Source: Methylobacterium sp. FF17
Lineage (GTDB): Bacteria > Pseudomonadota > Alphaproteobacteria > Rhizobiales > Beijerinckiaceae
Length of the DNA: 64,000 nucleotides
Assembly (NCBI RefSeq): GCF_025813715.1
Contig: NZ_CP107532.1
Location: 4,790,001-4,854,000 of the forward strand
Direction of reading: 5' to 3'
Under the pieces are notes generated by a model. That model searched no databases. It saw nothing but the letters and a program-made list of their open reading frames with translations, and was not told the origin of the DNA. This document shows positions 25,367 to 34,615 of this stretch, piece after piece; within the stretch, counting starts at the first letter, position 1, and the number at the start of each line of letters is the position of its first letter. The translations under genes and the position numbers were made by a program.

Positions 25367-26401
25367 ATGCCGAAATCCAAGCCCGTCACCCAGAGCACCA
25401 TCGAGGACCAGCTCACAGGCCTCATCACCACCCGCACCAGCCTACAGGCCCGTCAGGCTGCCCTGGCTGCCGATGTCGAGAAGGCCGTCACCGTCCGTCG
25501 CAAGCTGCTGATCGAGGATGGTGACTCCGCGGCCGTCGCCGAGGCCGAGCGCGCCTGTCGCGAGATCGAGGGCACGGCCTACGGCATCAGCGATGCCCTC
25601 GCCGAGATCGAGCGCCGCATCAGCGAGACGGAAGCCCGGATCGAGGCGGCCCGGGTGGACGCCGAGCGGGAGCGTGTTGTCGGCGGCCTGGAGCAGAATG
25701 CCAGCGACATCGAGGTGGCTACCGCCAATCTGGCCAAGGCCCTGGCCGCTGTCGCCAAGGCGCACAGCATGCTCGCGATCACCATCAGTGGTGCGGCGGC
25801 GGGCCAGTTCGATCCCGCATACGGCACAGCCAGCCCGGTCGACATCGCCAACGCCCTCGTCCTGCAGGGCCTCGTCCATGCCCTGCCTGGCCTGGAGGTC
25901 CACGCCGAGATCAATCCCTGGTCGCTCTACAGCATGCGCCAGCCTGTCGAGGGTACGGACCCAGCCGCGACGGCTGCTGCCTTCGGCCAGCGCCTCCGCG
26001 AGGTCGCCGATCAGATCCGCAGACAGGAGATCGGCCAGGATCTGCCGGTCCACCACGATGCTCTGCCTGACTTCAGCCCGGCCAACGACGAGGTGCTGAT
26101 CTTCGTGATCTCTCCCTTCCAGTACATCGGCGCCGACCGCGTTCAGACGATGGTGACCTCCCCGAGCACGCACCTCCCAGTCCCGGTTGCCGAGCGTGCG
26201 ATCGAGTTGGGCGTCGCCTCGGACCACCAGTCGCGCGAATGGAAGGCCGCCCACCAAGATGCCGGCCTCCACGCGTCCGTCCGTGGAAGCGTCGGCTGGG
26301 AAGACTGCGTCGACATTGAGTTCGATCTGGCGGCTTGGCGGCGAGCCGAGACCGAGCGTCAGCGCGGCGCCTGGCTCACCGACCAGCGTCAAGCCGCCTG
26401 A
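25367..26401 (+). CDS. Hypothetical phage protein with N-terminal coiled coil
   Basis: 344 aa. Residues about 10-140 are a long Ala/Glu/Arg-rich helical region with coiled-coil spacing (EDQLTGLITTRTSLQARQAA, later AEIERRISETEARIEAARVD). The C-terminal half is mixed alpha/beta, with PANDEVLIFVISPFQYIGAD as the most strand-like part. No enzyme motif is seen. In tailed phages such proteins appear as scaffolds or structural accessories, but with no head genes here the role stays open. It follows the RHH-like gene by 12 nt. Confidence 0.7.
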   Translation: MPKSKPVTQSTIEDQLTGLITTRTSLQARQAALAADVEKAVTVRRKLLIEDGDSAAVAEAERACREIEGTAYGISDALAEIERRISETEARIEAARVDAERERVVGGLEQNASDIEVATANLAKALAAVAKAHSMLAITISGAAAGQFDPAYGTASPVDIANALVLQGLVHALPGLEVHAEINPWSLYSMRQPVEGTDPAATAAAFGQRLREVADQIRRQEIGQDLPVHHDALPDFSPANDEVLIFVISPFQYIGADRVQTMVTSPSTHLPVPVAERAIELGVASDHQSREWKAAHQDAGLHASVRGSVGWEDCVDIEFDLAAWRRAETERQRGAWLTDQRQAA

Positions 26402-26512
26402 TCCGAGATCGCCGGGAGTTCTTCTCCTTCGCCCGGCGTAGGCACCCGCGGCAGGCGCGTGGCTCAGGCCATGGCCGCGGGTGCCACCCTTCACCGAGTA
26501 CGGGATCTGCAG

Positions 26513-26881
26513 ATGCCCATCCGCACCGAAACCGAGTACCGCAGCGCTCTCTCCCGCCTCGACGGCGAGAAGACCATCATGCGCAGCCGATCTTTCACCG
26601 ATGACGAGCAGCGGGACTTCGATGCCCTGACGGCCGAGATCGCGGCCTACGAGAAGGGTCGCTCCCCCTCGTCCAGCGGTGCGCCATCGACCCTGCTGCC
26701 GCCCAGGTCCCCCATGCCCCAGGCGTCGGCATCTCATCCCATCGACCCGAGTGCCAGCATGCGCCGCGAGCTCGAGCGCCAGGGCTTGGCCCAGCAGCAG
26801 GCCGGCACCGCCTCCATGTCGACGATGAGCATGCAGCGTGAGCTCAAGCGGGCGGGCCTGACCCCGGCAGACCAAGGTTGA
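26513..26881 (+). CDS. Hypothetical phage protein
   Basis: 122 aa from the ATG at 26513. The N-terminus (RTETEYRSALSRLDGEKTIM followed by FTDDEQRDFDALTAEIAAYE) resembles the helical lead part of HigA-type antitoxins, but the HTH that should follow is absent. Instead a Ser/Pro linker leads to two related helical motifs, SMRRELERQGLAQQQ and SMQRELKRAGLTPAD. The repeated MxRELxRxGL motif may be a small interaction module. Function unknown. Confidence 0.55.
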   Translation: MPIRTETEYRSALSRLDGEKTIMRSRSFTDDEQRDFDALTAEIAAYEKGRSPSSSGAPSTLLPPRSPMPQASASHPIDPSASMRRELERQGLAQQQAGTASMSTMSMQRELKRAGLTPADQG

Positions 26882-27006
26882 GCCGCCCCTGACCAGACCG
26901 TCAGGGACCCTGGGAGGCCAAAACCTATATGGGTGGTCGGGGCCCCCAAACTTCCTAGCGCCAGGGTTCGAAACTCACTTAACACCTCAGGGGCAGCAGA
27001 TCGGCC

Positions 27007-27621
27007 GTGACCATCACAACTAAGGCTGCACTTGCCGACGAGCTCGGCGTAACTCGCGCCCGCGTCTCGCAATACGTGAAGGCGGGCCTGCCTGTACGCT
27101 CAGACGGTAAACTTGAGCGCGATGAAGCCCTTAACTGGCTTAACCGGAATGTGGTCGGACTTAACAGGGAGCAGGACCGGGGAGTTAACCGGGCCGCTCG
27201 CCTCGCGAAGCCGACGAAGGCCAAGCCAAAGTCCCCGCCAGAGCCCGAGCCCTTCGCGCCCGAAGACCTCGTGCGGGCCATCGTCGTGGCGATGATCCAC
27301 CGGATGGACGCTGTGACCGCCTTCGCAGTGATCGCCGCCGGGGGCAGCGCCGAGACCGCCTACGCCGCCGCCAGCATCGCCCGCTCCGAGATGATGCAGG
27401 CCGGCGGCGACGTGGCGATGGCCTGGGGAGTGCCCGATGGGTTCGACGGCCCGCTCGGGCAGGTCGAGGCTACGCCGTTCCCGCCGAACTGGCCTGCCCT
27501 TGCCGCGATAGCAGGTGAACCGCCCGACCTTGGTCAGTGGCGCGAGGCGGAAACTCGCCGCCCGTACTGGCAAGACCCAGAGCCAGCCGAACCGCCCCAC
27601 CCCTGGGACGTCACCCCTTAG
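27007..27621 (+). CDS. HTH protein resembling terminase small subunit Nu1
   Basis: 204 aa with a GTG start. The first 45 residues (TKAALADELGVTRARVSQYV followed by KAGLPVRSDGKLERDEALNW and LNR) are a winged HTH of the Nu1/HTH_17 type that recognises packaging sites in lambdoid phages. The rest is Ala-rich and helical with a proline-rich end. No large terminase follows, so either packaging genes were lost or the protein regulates transcription. A satellite using a helper phage's large terminase would keep exactly such a small subunit. Confidence 0.6.
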   Translation: MTITTKAALADELGVTRARVSQYVKAGLPVRSDGKLERDEALNWLNRNVVGLNREQDRGVNRAARLAKPTKAKPKSPPEPEPFAPEDLVRAIVVAMIHRMDAVTAFAVIAAGGSAETAYAAASIARSEMMQAGGDVAMAWGVPDGFDGPLGQVEATPFPPNWPALAAIAGEPPDLGQWREAETRRPYWQDPEPAEPPHPWDVTP

Positions 27622-27647
27622 CCCCTCACCGCACGAACGGATCACCC

Positions 27648-28010
27648 ATGCTGAAGCTGACCCCGACCCCGACTGAACCGACGTGGCTCGACCTCCTGCC
27701 GGGGGTGCGGGTGCGCTTGAAGCCGCCCACGGTCCTGACGATCCTGGCGGCGCGCGATGCCGCCACTGAGGTTTACCGGGCCGATCTCCTGAAAGACGCC
27801 GCCGACCGCGACCCCGACGTCATCGTTCACGCGACCATCGCCATGGTGACATCGTACGCGCGCCGGCGGATCGAAGGCTGGGAGGGCGTAGGCGACGATG
27901 CGGGCGAAGCCATCCCCGTGACGCCCGAGAACGTGGACGCGGCCATGGACCTGCACCCGTTCTACGAGGCCTTCGACCGCCTCGTGCTCGCCCCGGCCAT
28001 GGCCGCCTGA
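27648..28010 (+). CDS. Tail assembly chaperone-like protein
   Basis: 120 aa from the ATG at 27648, directly before the tape measure gene, the usual position of the tail assembly chaperone. It starts with a short strand region (DLLPGVRVRLKPPTVLTILA), then helices, and has a C-terminal part with FYEAFDRLV. No slippery-sequence extension of the gpG/GT type was identified. The call relies mainly on position and size. Confidence 0.6.
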   Translation: MLKLTPTPTEPTWLDLLPGVRVRLKPPTVLTILAARDAATEVYRADLLKDAADRDPDVIVHATIAMVTSYARRRIEGWEGVGDDAGEAIPVTPENVDAAMDLHPFYEAFDRLVLAPAMAA

Positions 28011-28035
28011 CCTCAGCCGCGCAGGAGGCGCCACC

Positions 28036-30849
28036 ATGCCCACGAACATAGCCATCCGTCTCGGCGTCGAGGGCGGCGCCAGCCTGAAGCGCGAACTCGA
28101 GGAGGCCGGCCGCTCCGGCGAGCAGGCGTTCAAGGGAGTCGGGGCCGCAGCAGAGGCGGCCGCCGCAGCAGCCGACAAGCTGGCGAAGAAGGCCGGCGAG
28201 GCAGGAGACGCAGCACGCCGGGTACCGGGTGCGTCCGGCGGCTCTCCGGCGCCCGCGGCACCCTCAACCCCGTACCCAGCGCCGAGCCCGACCACGGCGC
28301 GCGAGGTCGAGCGCCTGCGGGTTCAGCTGGACGAGGAGTACCGGCGGACGAAGCAACTCGGGACCGCCGAGGTCCGGATCGGCCGCGGAGTGTCCGGCGG
28401 CTACTTCGATGCGGCCGAGGGCGAGCGCCTTCGATCCCTGGCAGCAGCGAAGTACGCGGCGGGCGGCACGAACGACAACGATCCCTCCCGCCGCGGCCTC
28501 TCCAGCTACGACAAGCAGTTCGTGCGCTACCAGGGCTTCGACGTTGCCAGCACCCTCGGGTCCGGCGGATCTCTGACCACGGCCGCTTTCCAGCAGGGCC
28601 CGCAGCTCCTGCAACAGCTTGCCGACCGGGAAGGCGGTCTTGGCGCCGGCCTGAAGCAGCTCGGGGTCAGCGCCCTTGGTCTCGTCACCCCCATCACGGT
28701 GGCAACCACGGCGGTGGGCGGCATGGCCGCGGCGCTGGCCTATGCGGCGATCCAGGCTGGCAAGGACCGGGACGTGCTGGAGAAGGCCACGAAAGGGATC
28801 GGGGCGGCCACTGGTGCCACGATCTCGCAGCTGGACGACCTTGCCCGCGCCAACATGGAGGGCGGCAAGATCTCGGGCTCCACGGCCCGCGAGTACGTGG
28901 CGGCCTACGCCTCCCTCGGCAGCCTCGCCCTCCCGGTGATCGGCGATCTAACCCGCCTCACAGCGGACTACGCCCGGGTGACGGGCCAGGAGGGTGCGGC
29001 GGCGGCAACCGAACTTGGACGGGCGGTCGCTGAGGGCGGTACGGCCCTCGACGGCGTAGCGGCCAAGATCGGCGGCCTCGATGACCGGACCCGGCAGCTC
29101 ATCCAGACCCAGATCGAACAGGGTGATCGCTCTGGAGCGCAGGCCACGGCGGCCGAGTACCTGAAGAGCACGATCGACGCGAACACCGCCGCGACGACCG
29201 GATGGGCCGGCGCCTGGAACGCTGCTACCGCCGCGGCGAACGGCTACTGGGAGGCCGCCAAGCGCATCGCTGGCATCAAGCTCGGCATCGTGCCGGAGGG
29301 CGCGGCCGAGGCGGTGGCACGGCTTCAGGCTTCGGTGGATGCCACGAACCGGACGCGTCAGGCGATGGGCATGGACCCGCTGAACGGCGCGAACAGTGAG
29401 CAGGCCCGGCAGCTGGCCACCGCGAAGGTCATCGCCGACCAGGACCGCATGATTGCCGAGGGCAAGGCTGCCGAGGAGCGGGCTACCAAGGCATCCACGG
29501 CGGCCGGCAACGTCGCTCGGGCAGTCGACCCCAACTTCGCCCGCCTCTCGCAGCTCCGGGAGCAGCAGAACGCCCTGCGCGACGCTCTGGCGGACCCGCT
29601 GGCCCGCTCGAAGCTCTCCGACACCTCGCAGGTGGAGGACGCCTACACCGCGACCACCCGCGCCATCACGACGATGACCGATGCCACCGGTAAGGCAATC
29701 TCGGCCGAAGAGATGGCCAGGCGCTCCGACCAGCTCCGGATCGATGGCCTGAACGCCAAGACGGCAGCCGAGAAAGCGGCCTTGGCCGAGCGCCAGAAAG
29801 CCTTCGACCTCATCGGGAAGATGGTCACCCCGAGCGATGCCCGCGGGCAGATTGACCGGGCATCCTTCCTGGCGCGTGCCGAGACCGATGCGAAGGGCGG
29901 CGGCAGCAAGGGTGCGAGCGGCGAGAAGCTGGACGAATACGATCGAGCCACCCGATCCCTGGAAGACCGCATTCGCCGGCAGGCCGAGGAGGCGACGACC
30001 TTCGGCCAGGGCGCACAGGAGATTGCCCGGTACCGCGCGGAGCAGGATCTCCTCGCCGCTGCCAAACGGGCCGACCGGGACGTGACGTCCGACCTCACGG
30101 CGCAGATCAAGGACTATGCCGATCGGGCCGGCGAGGCTGCGAAGCGCAACGAGGAGCTGCGGGACAGTCTGCGCACCGTGGACAGCGTGCGCAGCGCCGG
30201 GTCCGACAGCATCCGCAGTATCGTCACCGACCTGCAGAAGGGCACCAGCGCCACCAACCTCCTGACCAACGCGACCTCCCGGCTCGCAACGGCCTTCGGG
30301 AACATGGCCTCCGACCAGATCGCAGAGGCCTTCCTGGGCAAGCGTGGGTCCGCCGGGTGGCTCTCGGACTTCCTGAAGCCGTCGACCACCGGGAGCACTG
30401 AGTCCGGTGGCATCGCGGGCTTCCTGGCCTCGGCCAAGAGCTTCTTCGGGTTCGCGGACGGCGGGTACACAGGGGCGGGCATGCGCCTCGAGCCGGCCGG
30501 CATCGTCCACCGCGGCGAGTACGTCATCGACCGGACATCGGTGGACCGGATCGGCATCGGCACCCTGGACGCGATGCGCAAGGGTGCCCATGGATATGCC
30601 GATGGCGGCTACGTCCGGCCCGCCCCAGTCTCCCGCGCCGCCTTCGGCACCCCGGCATCAGCCGACGCGATGCCGAGCGTCGTCATCAACAACAACGGCG
30701 CCCCAGTGCAGGTCCAGTCCGCTCAGATGACTACCGACGGCCAGGGCAACCGGCGCCTGGAAATGACGCTCGGCGACATGGTGGCGACAGGAGCCAAGAC
30801 CCCTCAGGGCCGGCAGGCAGTTGGTCGCCAGAAAATCGTCTCGACCTGA
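28036..30849 (+). CDS. Phage tail tape measure protein
   Basis: 937 aa. Long Ala-rich helical stretches dominate. The N-terminal segment (IAIRLGVEGGASLKRELEEA) and a hydrophobic stretch around residues 215-245 (LGLVTPITVATTAVGGMAAA) are typical. The C-terminus carries the signature FADGGYTGAGMRLEPAGIVH, then RGEYVIDRTSVDRIG, found in lambda-like tape measure proteins. It sets tail length and is ejected with the DNA. The tail tip genes that normally follow are missing; the next genes are unrelated AT-rich cargo, so the tail module ends abruptly here. Confidence 0.92.
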   Translation: MPTNIAIRLGVEGGASLKRELEEAGRSGEQAFKGVGAAAEAAAAAADKLAKKAGEAGDAARRVPGASGGSPAPAAPSTPYPAPSPTTAREVERLRVQLDEEYRRTKQLGTAEVRIGRGVSGGYFDAAEGERLRSLAAAKYAAGGTNDNDPSRRGLSSYDKQFVRYQGFDVASTLGSGGSLTTAAFQQGPQLLQQLADREGGLGAGLKQLGVSALGLVTPITVATTAVGGMAAALAYAAIQAGKDRDVLEKATKGIGAATGATISQLDDLARANMEGGKISGSTAREYVAAYASLGSLALPVIGDLTRLTADYARVTGQEGAAAATELGRAVAEGGTALDGVAAKIGGLDDRTRQLIQTQIEQGDRSGAQATAAEYLKSTIDANTAATTGWAGAWNAATAAANGYWEAAKRIAGIKLGIVPEGAAEAVARLQASVDATNRTRQAMGMDPLNGANSEQARQLATAKVIADQDRMIAEGKAAEERATKASTAAGNVARAVDPNFARLSQLREQQNALRDALADPLARSKLSDTSQVEDAYTATTRAITTMTDATGKAISAEEMARRSDQLRIDGLNAKTAAEKAALAERQKAFDLIGKMVTPSDARGQIDRASFLARAETDAKGGGSKGASGEKLDEYDRATRSLEDRIRRQAEEATTFGQGAQEIARYRAEQDLLAAAKRADRDVTSDLTAQIKDYADRAGEAAKRNEELRDSLRTVDSVRSAGSDSIRSIVTDLQKGTSATNLLTNATSRLATAFGNMASDQIAEAFLGKRGSAGWLSDFLKPSTTGSTESGGIAGFLASAKSFFGFADGGYTGAGMRLEPAGIVHRGEYVIDRTSVDRIGIGTLDAMRKGAHGYADGGYVRPAPVSRAAFGTPASADAMPSVVINNNGAPVQVQSAQMTTDGQGNRRLEMTLGDMVATGAKTPQGRQAVGRQKIVST

Positions 30850-31173
30850 CCGACAACGACCTTGAGGCAGATAGCTAACGCTCCTGCGCCGGTAGAGCGT
30901 CCCGGAGCATAGGATCGGCGCGTACGGGCTCGCCTACATGGTCGCGGTCATAGACCGGACGGCGGAGATCGCAACCGACCTAAATCGTCATAACGACGAA
31001 CGTCAGGCCGTATGATACCGCACTACGCTTGCGCAACCGGAGGCGGCCACATGACTACGCATCGTACGGTCGCCCCAAAGCGGCACGTGTGCCATCTGGG
31101 TTCTCTCAGGACCCAGAAAGCACATTCAGTTAGGAAAAACTCGTTGTGCGATCTAGAAGGTTCTAAAGTACGA

Positions 31174-32265
31174 ATGGCGAACTTGAGTCAGAGGGGCGGG
31201 CATTCGTTTTACGATTTCGTTGAACCTCTTGATCCGGGGACCGGTATCATGGGCGATGGCCTGTACGCAGAACTGGCAAAAACCTCAGCCTTCCAGCGGC
31301 TTAAGCAGGTCAGGTTTCTGGGTGGCATCGACTATATCTTGGTTCCTGCTCCAAATGGGTCGAAGAGCAGGTACACCAGATTTCAGCACAGTCTGGGGGT
31401 TGCCCGCTTAGCGCTCCTCTATGCTCGCCAAAGAGAGATAAGCTACCAAGACCGCCGCACCCTGTACGTAGCAGCGATGCTGCATGACATCGGGCACGCG
31501 CCACTTTCTCACTCTCTGGAACCAACGTTTCTAAAGCACTTTGGTATCGAACATCATAAAGCGACGAGCGATATTATAGCTGGTCGCGTTGATATTGGAA
31601 TAGATGTTTATCAAGTCCTGCGGTGGCATGGAATCAACGTCGAGCAAGTAATTGCCCTCATATCGGGTGAGGACAGCAGCTTCGATGGACTGTTTTCTGG
31701 CCCGATAAACTTTGACACTATTGAAGGAATTCTGCGTTCGCACTCTTACGCGACGGCGTCAGCAACTGTTTACGGTCCCGAAGCGATTACGCGAGCCGCA
31801 ATCTATAGGGATGACCCGAAGTCTAGAGAGCTGATTGATACATTTTGGCACTATAAAAATCTTATGTACAAGACAGTCATCAACTCAGAGTCTGGAATTC
31901 TGGCCGACTTTATATGTCAGAAGTTCATGGAGATGAACATCAGGCATTTTTCTGAGAAGGACTACTATACGACTGAGGACTCGGCTTTTAGAAAAATGCC
32001 TGGCCTCAGAGAGTTGCTCACAAGTAAAAACTTTATGTATATATCTCGTTCATATGCGAACGAACCTATCAACTACCGAGCGCGAAGCTTTTTCATTGAT
32101 CAAAGCATCCCGTTTAAGTCTGAAATGGATGCGTTGCGGTATCAGCAGTCAAAAGAGCAAAAATCGCTCTTGCCGCATTCCGCAACTCAGGTAGGTATCT
32201 TCGGACCAGGCTGGGACCTCCTTAATGAGCACACCTTACGAGCGCAGCAAACTCTTTTCCGATGA
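31174..32265 (+). CDS. SAMHD1-like HD-domain phosphohydrolase
   Basis: 363 aa from the ATG at 31174. The HD set is complete: His72 (RFQHSLGV), His104-Asp105 (MLHDIGHAPLSHSLE) and Asp181 (GPINFDTIEG), the order seen in dNTP triphosphohydrolases of the SAMHD1/Dgt group. Such enzymes hydrolyse nucleotides, and several deplete dNTPs during phage infection. The gene is much more AT-rich than its surroundings. It overlaps the downstream nucleotidyltransferase by 41 nt, so the two are translated as a unit. A longer frame from 31012 exists but its N-terminus looks non-coding. The natural substrate cannot be read from the sequence. Confidence 0.85.
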   Translation: MANLSQRGGHSFYDFVEPLDPGTGIMGDGLYAELAKTSAFQRLKQVRFLGGIDYILVPAPNGSKSRYTRFQHSLGVARLALLYARQREISYQDRRTLYVAAMLHDIGHAPLSHSLEPTFLKHFGIEHHKATSDIIAGRVDIGIDVYQVLRWHGINVEQVIALISGEDSSFDGLFSGPINFDTIEGILRSHSYATASATVYGPEAITRAAIYRDDPKSRELIDTFWHYKNLMYKTVINSESGILADFICQKFMEMNIRHFSEKDYYTTEDSAFRKMPGLRELLTSKNFMYISRSYANEPINYRARSFFIDQSIPFKSEMDALRYQQSKEQKSLLPHSATQVGIFGPGWDLLNEHTLRAQQTLFR

Positions 32266-33163
32266 GAAGCTTACTGCACTCCGGGAAGGTCTAGGTAATC
32301 TCGTTCCAGCCGGCGAGGCTGTGGTTACTTGTGGTTCTTATGCTAGACGTGAAGCATCTGAAAACTCAGATCTTGATTATTTTATCATTACTCAATGTTC
32401 AGAGGGCGCGTCAGATCACTCGTGGGGTGATAAGGTCAGAGATGTCATTAGTAGCTTGGTAAAAACTGAGCCGGCTGCTGGAGGAGCCTTTTCCGGCATA
32501 ATCCATAGAGCTTCTATGACAAAGGATATTGGTGGAGACGGCGACGACAATGCCCACTTCACCCGCAGAATGCTCTTCTTGCTGGAGGGCGCTTATTTAG
32601 CGAATGAGGCCGAAATTCGCAGCTTTCGCAGGGAAATACTGGAAAGATATATTGGTGAAAAAATAACTAACCCGCAGATTGCCTTATTTCTTCTGAATGA
32701 TGTGATCCGCTACTATAGAACTATGGCCGTTGACTATGAGTTCAAAACGGTCGAGGGCACGAAGCCGAAGCCCTGGGGACTCAGGAACATCAAGCTCGTT
32801 TTTTCACGTAAACTGCTTTACGCGAGCGGTCTGTTCAGCGTTGCAATGACAGTGGATCGAACAAGAGACAAGAAGATCGAGACGCTGGAAAAGTTATTTG
32901 ACATGCCGGTAATCGATCGAATGCAGTACATTTGCGGCAAGAGCGCCATGGAAAACGTTCTGGAGCGCTACAATGTGTTTCTTGAAAGGCTTGAAGATCA
33001 CGATGTTCGCAGTAAATTGACTGCTCTGACTAGAGATGAGCGTAGCGATAAGTTATTTAGAGAAATAAAAAACGAAGGCCACCTGTTTACTCGTGACTTA
33101 CTTAAGCTTTTCGACAACAGCTTCGATTCAACGCATCCCATCAGAAAAGCTGTCTTATTCTGA
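32225..33163 (+). CDS. Pol-beta-type nucleotidyltransferase, partner of the HD protein
   Basis: 312 aa. The nucleotidyltransferase motif GSYARREASENSDLD (Gly37, Ser38, Asp49, Asp51) is complete, with the expected helix between. A helical C-terminal region follows, with FLLNDVIRYYRTMAVDYEFK and LRNIKLVFSRKLLYASGLF, typical of DUF294-like stand-alone transferases. It may nucleotidylate a protein or RNA, or make a nucleotide signal. It begins inside the HD gene with no other upstream signal, implying coupled translation. AT-rich like its partner and unlike the phage genes on either side. Not recognised as a member of a named defence system. Confidence 0.8.
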   Translation: MSTPYERSKLFSDEKLTALREGLGNLVPAGEAVVTCGSYARREASENSDLDYFIITQCSEGASDHSWGDKVRDVISSLVKTEPAAGGAFSGIIHRASMTKDIGGDGDDNAHFTRRMLFLLEGAYLANEAEIRSFRREILERYIGEKITNPQIALFLLNDVIRYYRTMAVDYEFKTVEGTKPKPWGLRNIKLVFSRKLLYASGLFSVAMTVDRTRDKKIETLEKLFDMPVIDRMQYICGKSAMENVLERYNVFLERLEDHDVRSKLTALTRDERSDKLFREIKNEGHLFTRDLLKLFDNSFDSTHPIRKAVLF

Positions 33164-33369
33164 TTAAACGTAAACTCTCAGAGCGTCAGATAAGCCGTCT
33201 ATCAGGATGGAAGGGCCACTTTCCTGGTCGATTACATCCAGAACTCAAGAGTAAACAGTGCAGGCGAAGCGATAAATTTGCACCTCCAGTGTAATGCCTA
33301 CGCGCGTGCACCGATCTGAAATGGGCGAGCAATTAAGCTCGCAATCCCAGATCGACGGAGGACACCTCG

Positions 33370-33588
33370 TCACATGCTGGTGTCGGGAATGTCCTTGCCC
33401 ACAGTCTCGGGCGCAAGCGCTTCCTCGCCCTCCCAGGGTAGGCTTTGCCAGGGCGGCTGTCCGCCACGAACCTCGTAGTCCTCCCGCGATAGCGTCAGCT
33501 GGCCATGCTCGCCATCCTCCGCTCGGATGTGCGTCGGCTGGGGCTGCTTGGGCAGGCACAGGTAGAGGCCTTTGAACGAGGTCGCCAT
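33370..33588 (-). CDS. Hypothetical small protein
   Basis: 72 aa, starts MATSFKGLYLCLPKQPQPTH with GGAAAG upstream; acidic Trp/Pro-containing C-terminal half (PPWQSLPWEGEE). No domain recognised. Leftward, second in a pair with the gene at 33896. Confidence 0.55.
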   Translation of the reverse strand: MATSFKGLYLCLPKQPQPTHIRAEDGEHGQLTLSREDYEVRGGQPPWQSLPWEGEEALAPETVGKDIPDTSM

Positions 33589-33608
33589 GTGATCTGCTTT
33601 CCGATTGC

Positions 33609-33896
33609 CTACTGGCTGGACCCTGACGGGGGCAGGCCTTGCTCTGGGGTAGGCACTACGCCGAGACCGCCGGCTGCGTTAGGAGGTGCTGCACCGAGAC
33701 GCCGCAGCAGCGCTTCATAGGTCTGTGCGGCTGGCGAGTGCGGCTGGAGCTCGTTCGTGCTGTCCAGAAGCTGCTGGACGTCCTGGACGAACAGGCGCTT
33801 GGCCTCATCACCGCCAGGGAGCGCTTCGAATAGCCGGCTGATCGCGAGCTCGTACAAACCCATGAGGATTTCGAGCTTCTGGGTGTCTTCCGGCAT
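33609..33896 (-). CDS. Hypothetical small helical protein
   Basis: 95 aa. A helical N-terminal two thirds (KLEILMGLYELAISRLFEAL followed by AKRLFVQDVQQLLDSTN) is followed by a Gly/Pro-rich tail. No domain recognised. It runs 20 nt ahead of the 33370 gene in the same direction, probably co-transcribed. Confidence 0.6.
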   Translation of the reverse strand: MPEDTQKLEILMGLYELAISRLFEALPGGDEAKRLFVQDVQQLLDSTNELQPHSPAAQTYEALLRRLGAAPPNAAGGLGVVPTPEQGLPPSGSSQ

Positions 33897-34022
33897 CGTG
33901 CTGTTCGCCCCTGTTATTCAGCCACCCTGATGGCGATAGCATCCCTCGTAGAACAGGGTCTGCGGCTCGAGTGACCGACCCGCATTCGGCTCCTAATTGT
34001 CAGCCGTAGTTCGGTTTCGCCC

Positions 34023-34325
34023 TCAGGGTCTGACCGCCTCAATGTCGTTGACGTAGATGGAGTCCGGCGCACATGGATGCCATTCCTTCTTGGCGTCCAT
34101 CTGGCCCTTGCGACCCCAGCAGTACCCAGCCTGAGCCAATCGCCCGCTCAGGCGGTCTCGCAAGGTGCACTGCTCTTTGATGATAGCCGTGTCGCCGGTC
34201 CCCTCACAGCCTTGGGTCGCCTTGGCCTCGGCAGCCAGGAGCTCCTGAGCGGTCGGAAGTTGCTGCTGCGCAAATGCTTCGCCAGAGGCGATGAGAAGAG
34301 CGAGGACGGCGGCCACGATGCGCAT
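34023..34325 (-). CDS. Small secreted protein with Cys residues
   Basis: 100 aa with a clear signal peptide (MRIVAAVLALLIASGEAFAQ). The mature 80 residues contain four Cys (GCEGT, QCTLRDRL, YCWGRK, HPCAPD), suggesting two disulphides in the periplasm. The family is not recognised, though small exported YARHG/Cys-rich proteins of this size are common. Carried inside the prophage, it could alter the envelope of the lysogen. Confidence 0.7.
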   Translation of the reverse strand: MRIVAAVLALLIASGEAFAQQQLPTAQELLAAEAKATQGCEGTGDTAIIKEQCTLRDRLSGRLAQAGYCWGRKGQMDAKKEWHPCAPDSIYVNDIEAVRP

Positions 34326-34386
34326 CCTTGCAGGATAGCCGCCGGGGTGCAGTTGTCGAGGTGGGGCATGACTCTAGATCGAGGCG

Positions 34387-34566
34387 ATGACCGACCTCAA
34401 TTCTCTCCTTGACCGCCTGAAGGCACGCCAACGCGACGTCATCATGCAGGCTTCCAAACAGGACATGCTACCGCCAGACGGCATGCTCAGGCAGATCGCT
34501 GAACTCGAAAACGCGATTGCCGCCGCAGAGGCCGTCGGAGAAGAAGAGGCGGACCGCGACGTATAG
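34387..34566 (+). CDS. Hypothetical 59-aa helical protein
   Basis: 59 codons, MTDLNSLLDRLKARQRDVIM then an acidic amphipathic helix ending EEEADRDV. GAGGCG precedes the ATG. Heptad-like spacing (L5, L8, L11) suggests a coiled coil. Too short for routine ORF lists but the codon use is coding-like. It runs rightward between leftward neighbours. Confidence 0.5.
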   Translation: MTDLNSLLDRLKARQRDVIMQASKQDMLPPDGMLRQIAELENAIAAAEAVGEEEADRDV

Positions 34567-34615
34567 ATTCCATACAGCCCGCTGCATTCAGAAGGCGGCA
34601 AGTAACCTGTAGCGG

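Noticed and set aside
28948..30591. 547-codon minus-strand frame
   Set aside because: Antisense to the tape measure gene, no domain, same GC artefact.
33245..33559. 104-codon minus frame
   Set aside because: Overlaps the better supported 72-aa gene at 33370-33588 in another frame and has no coherent composition.
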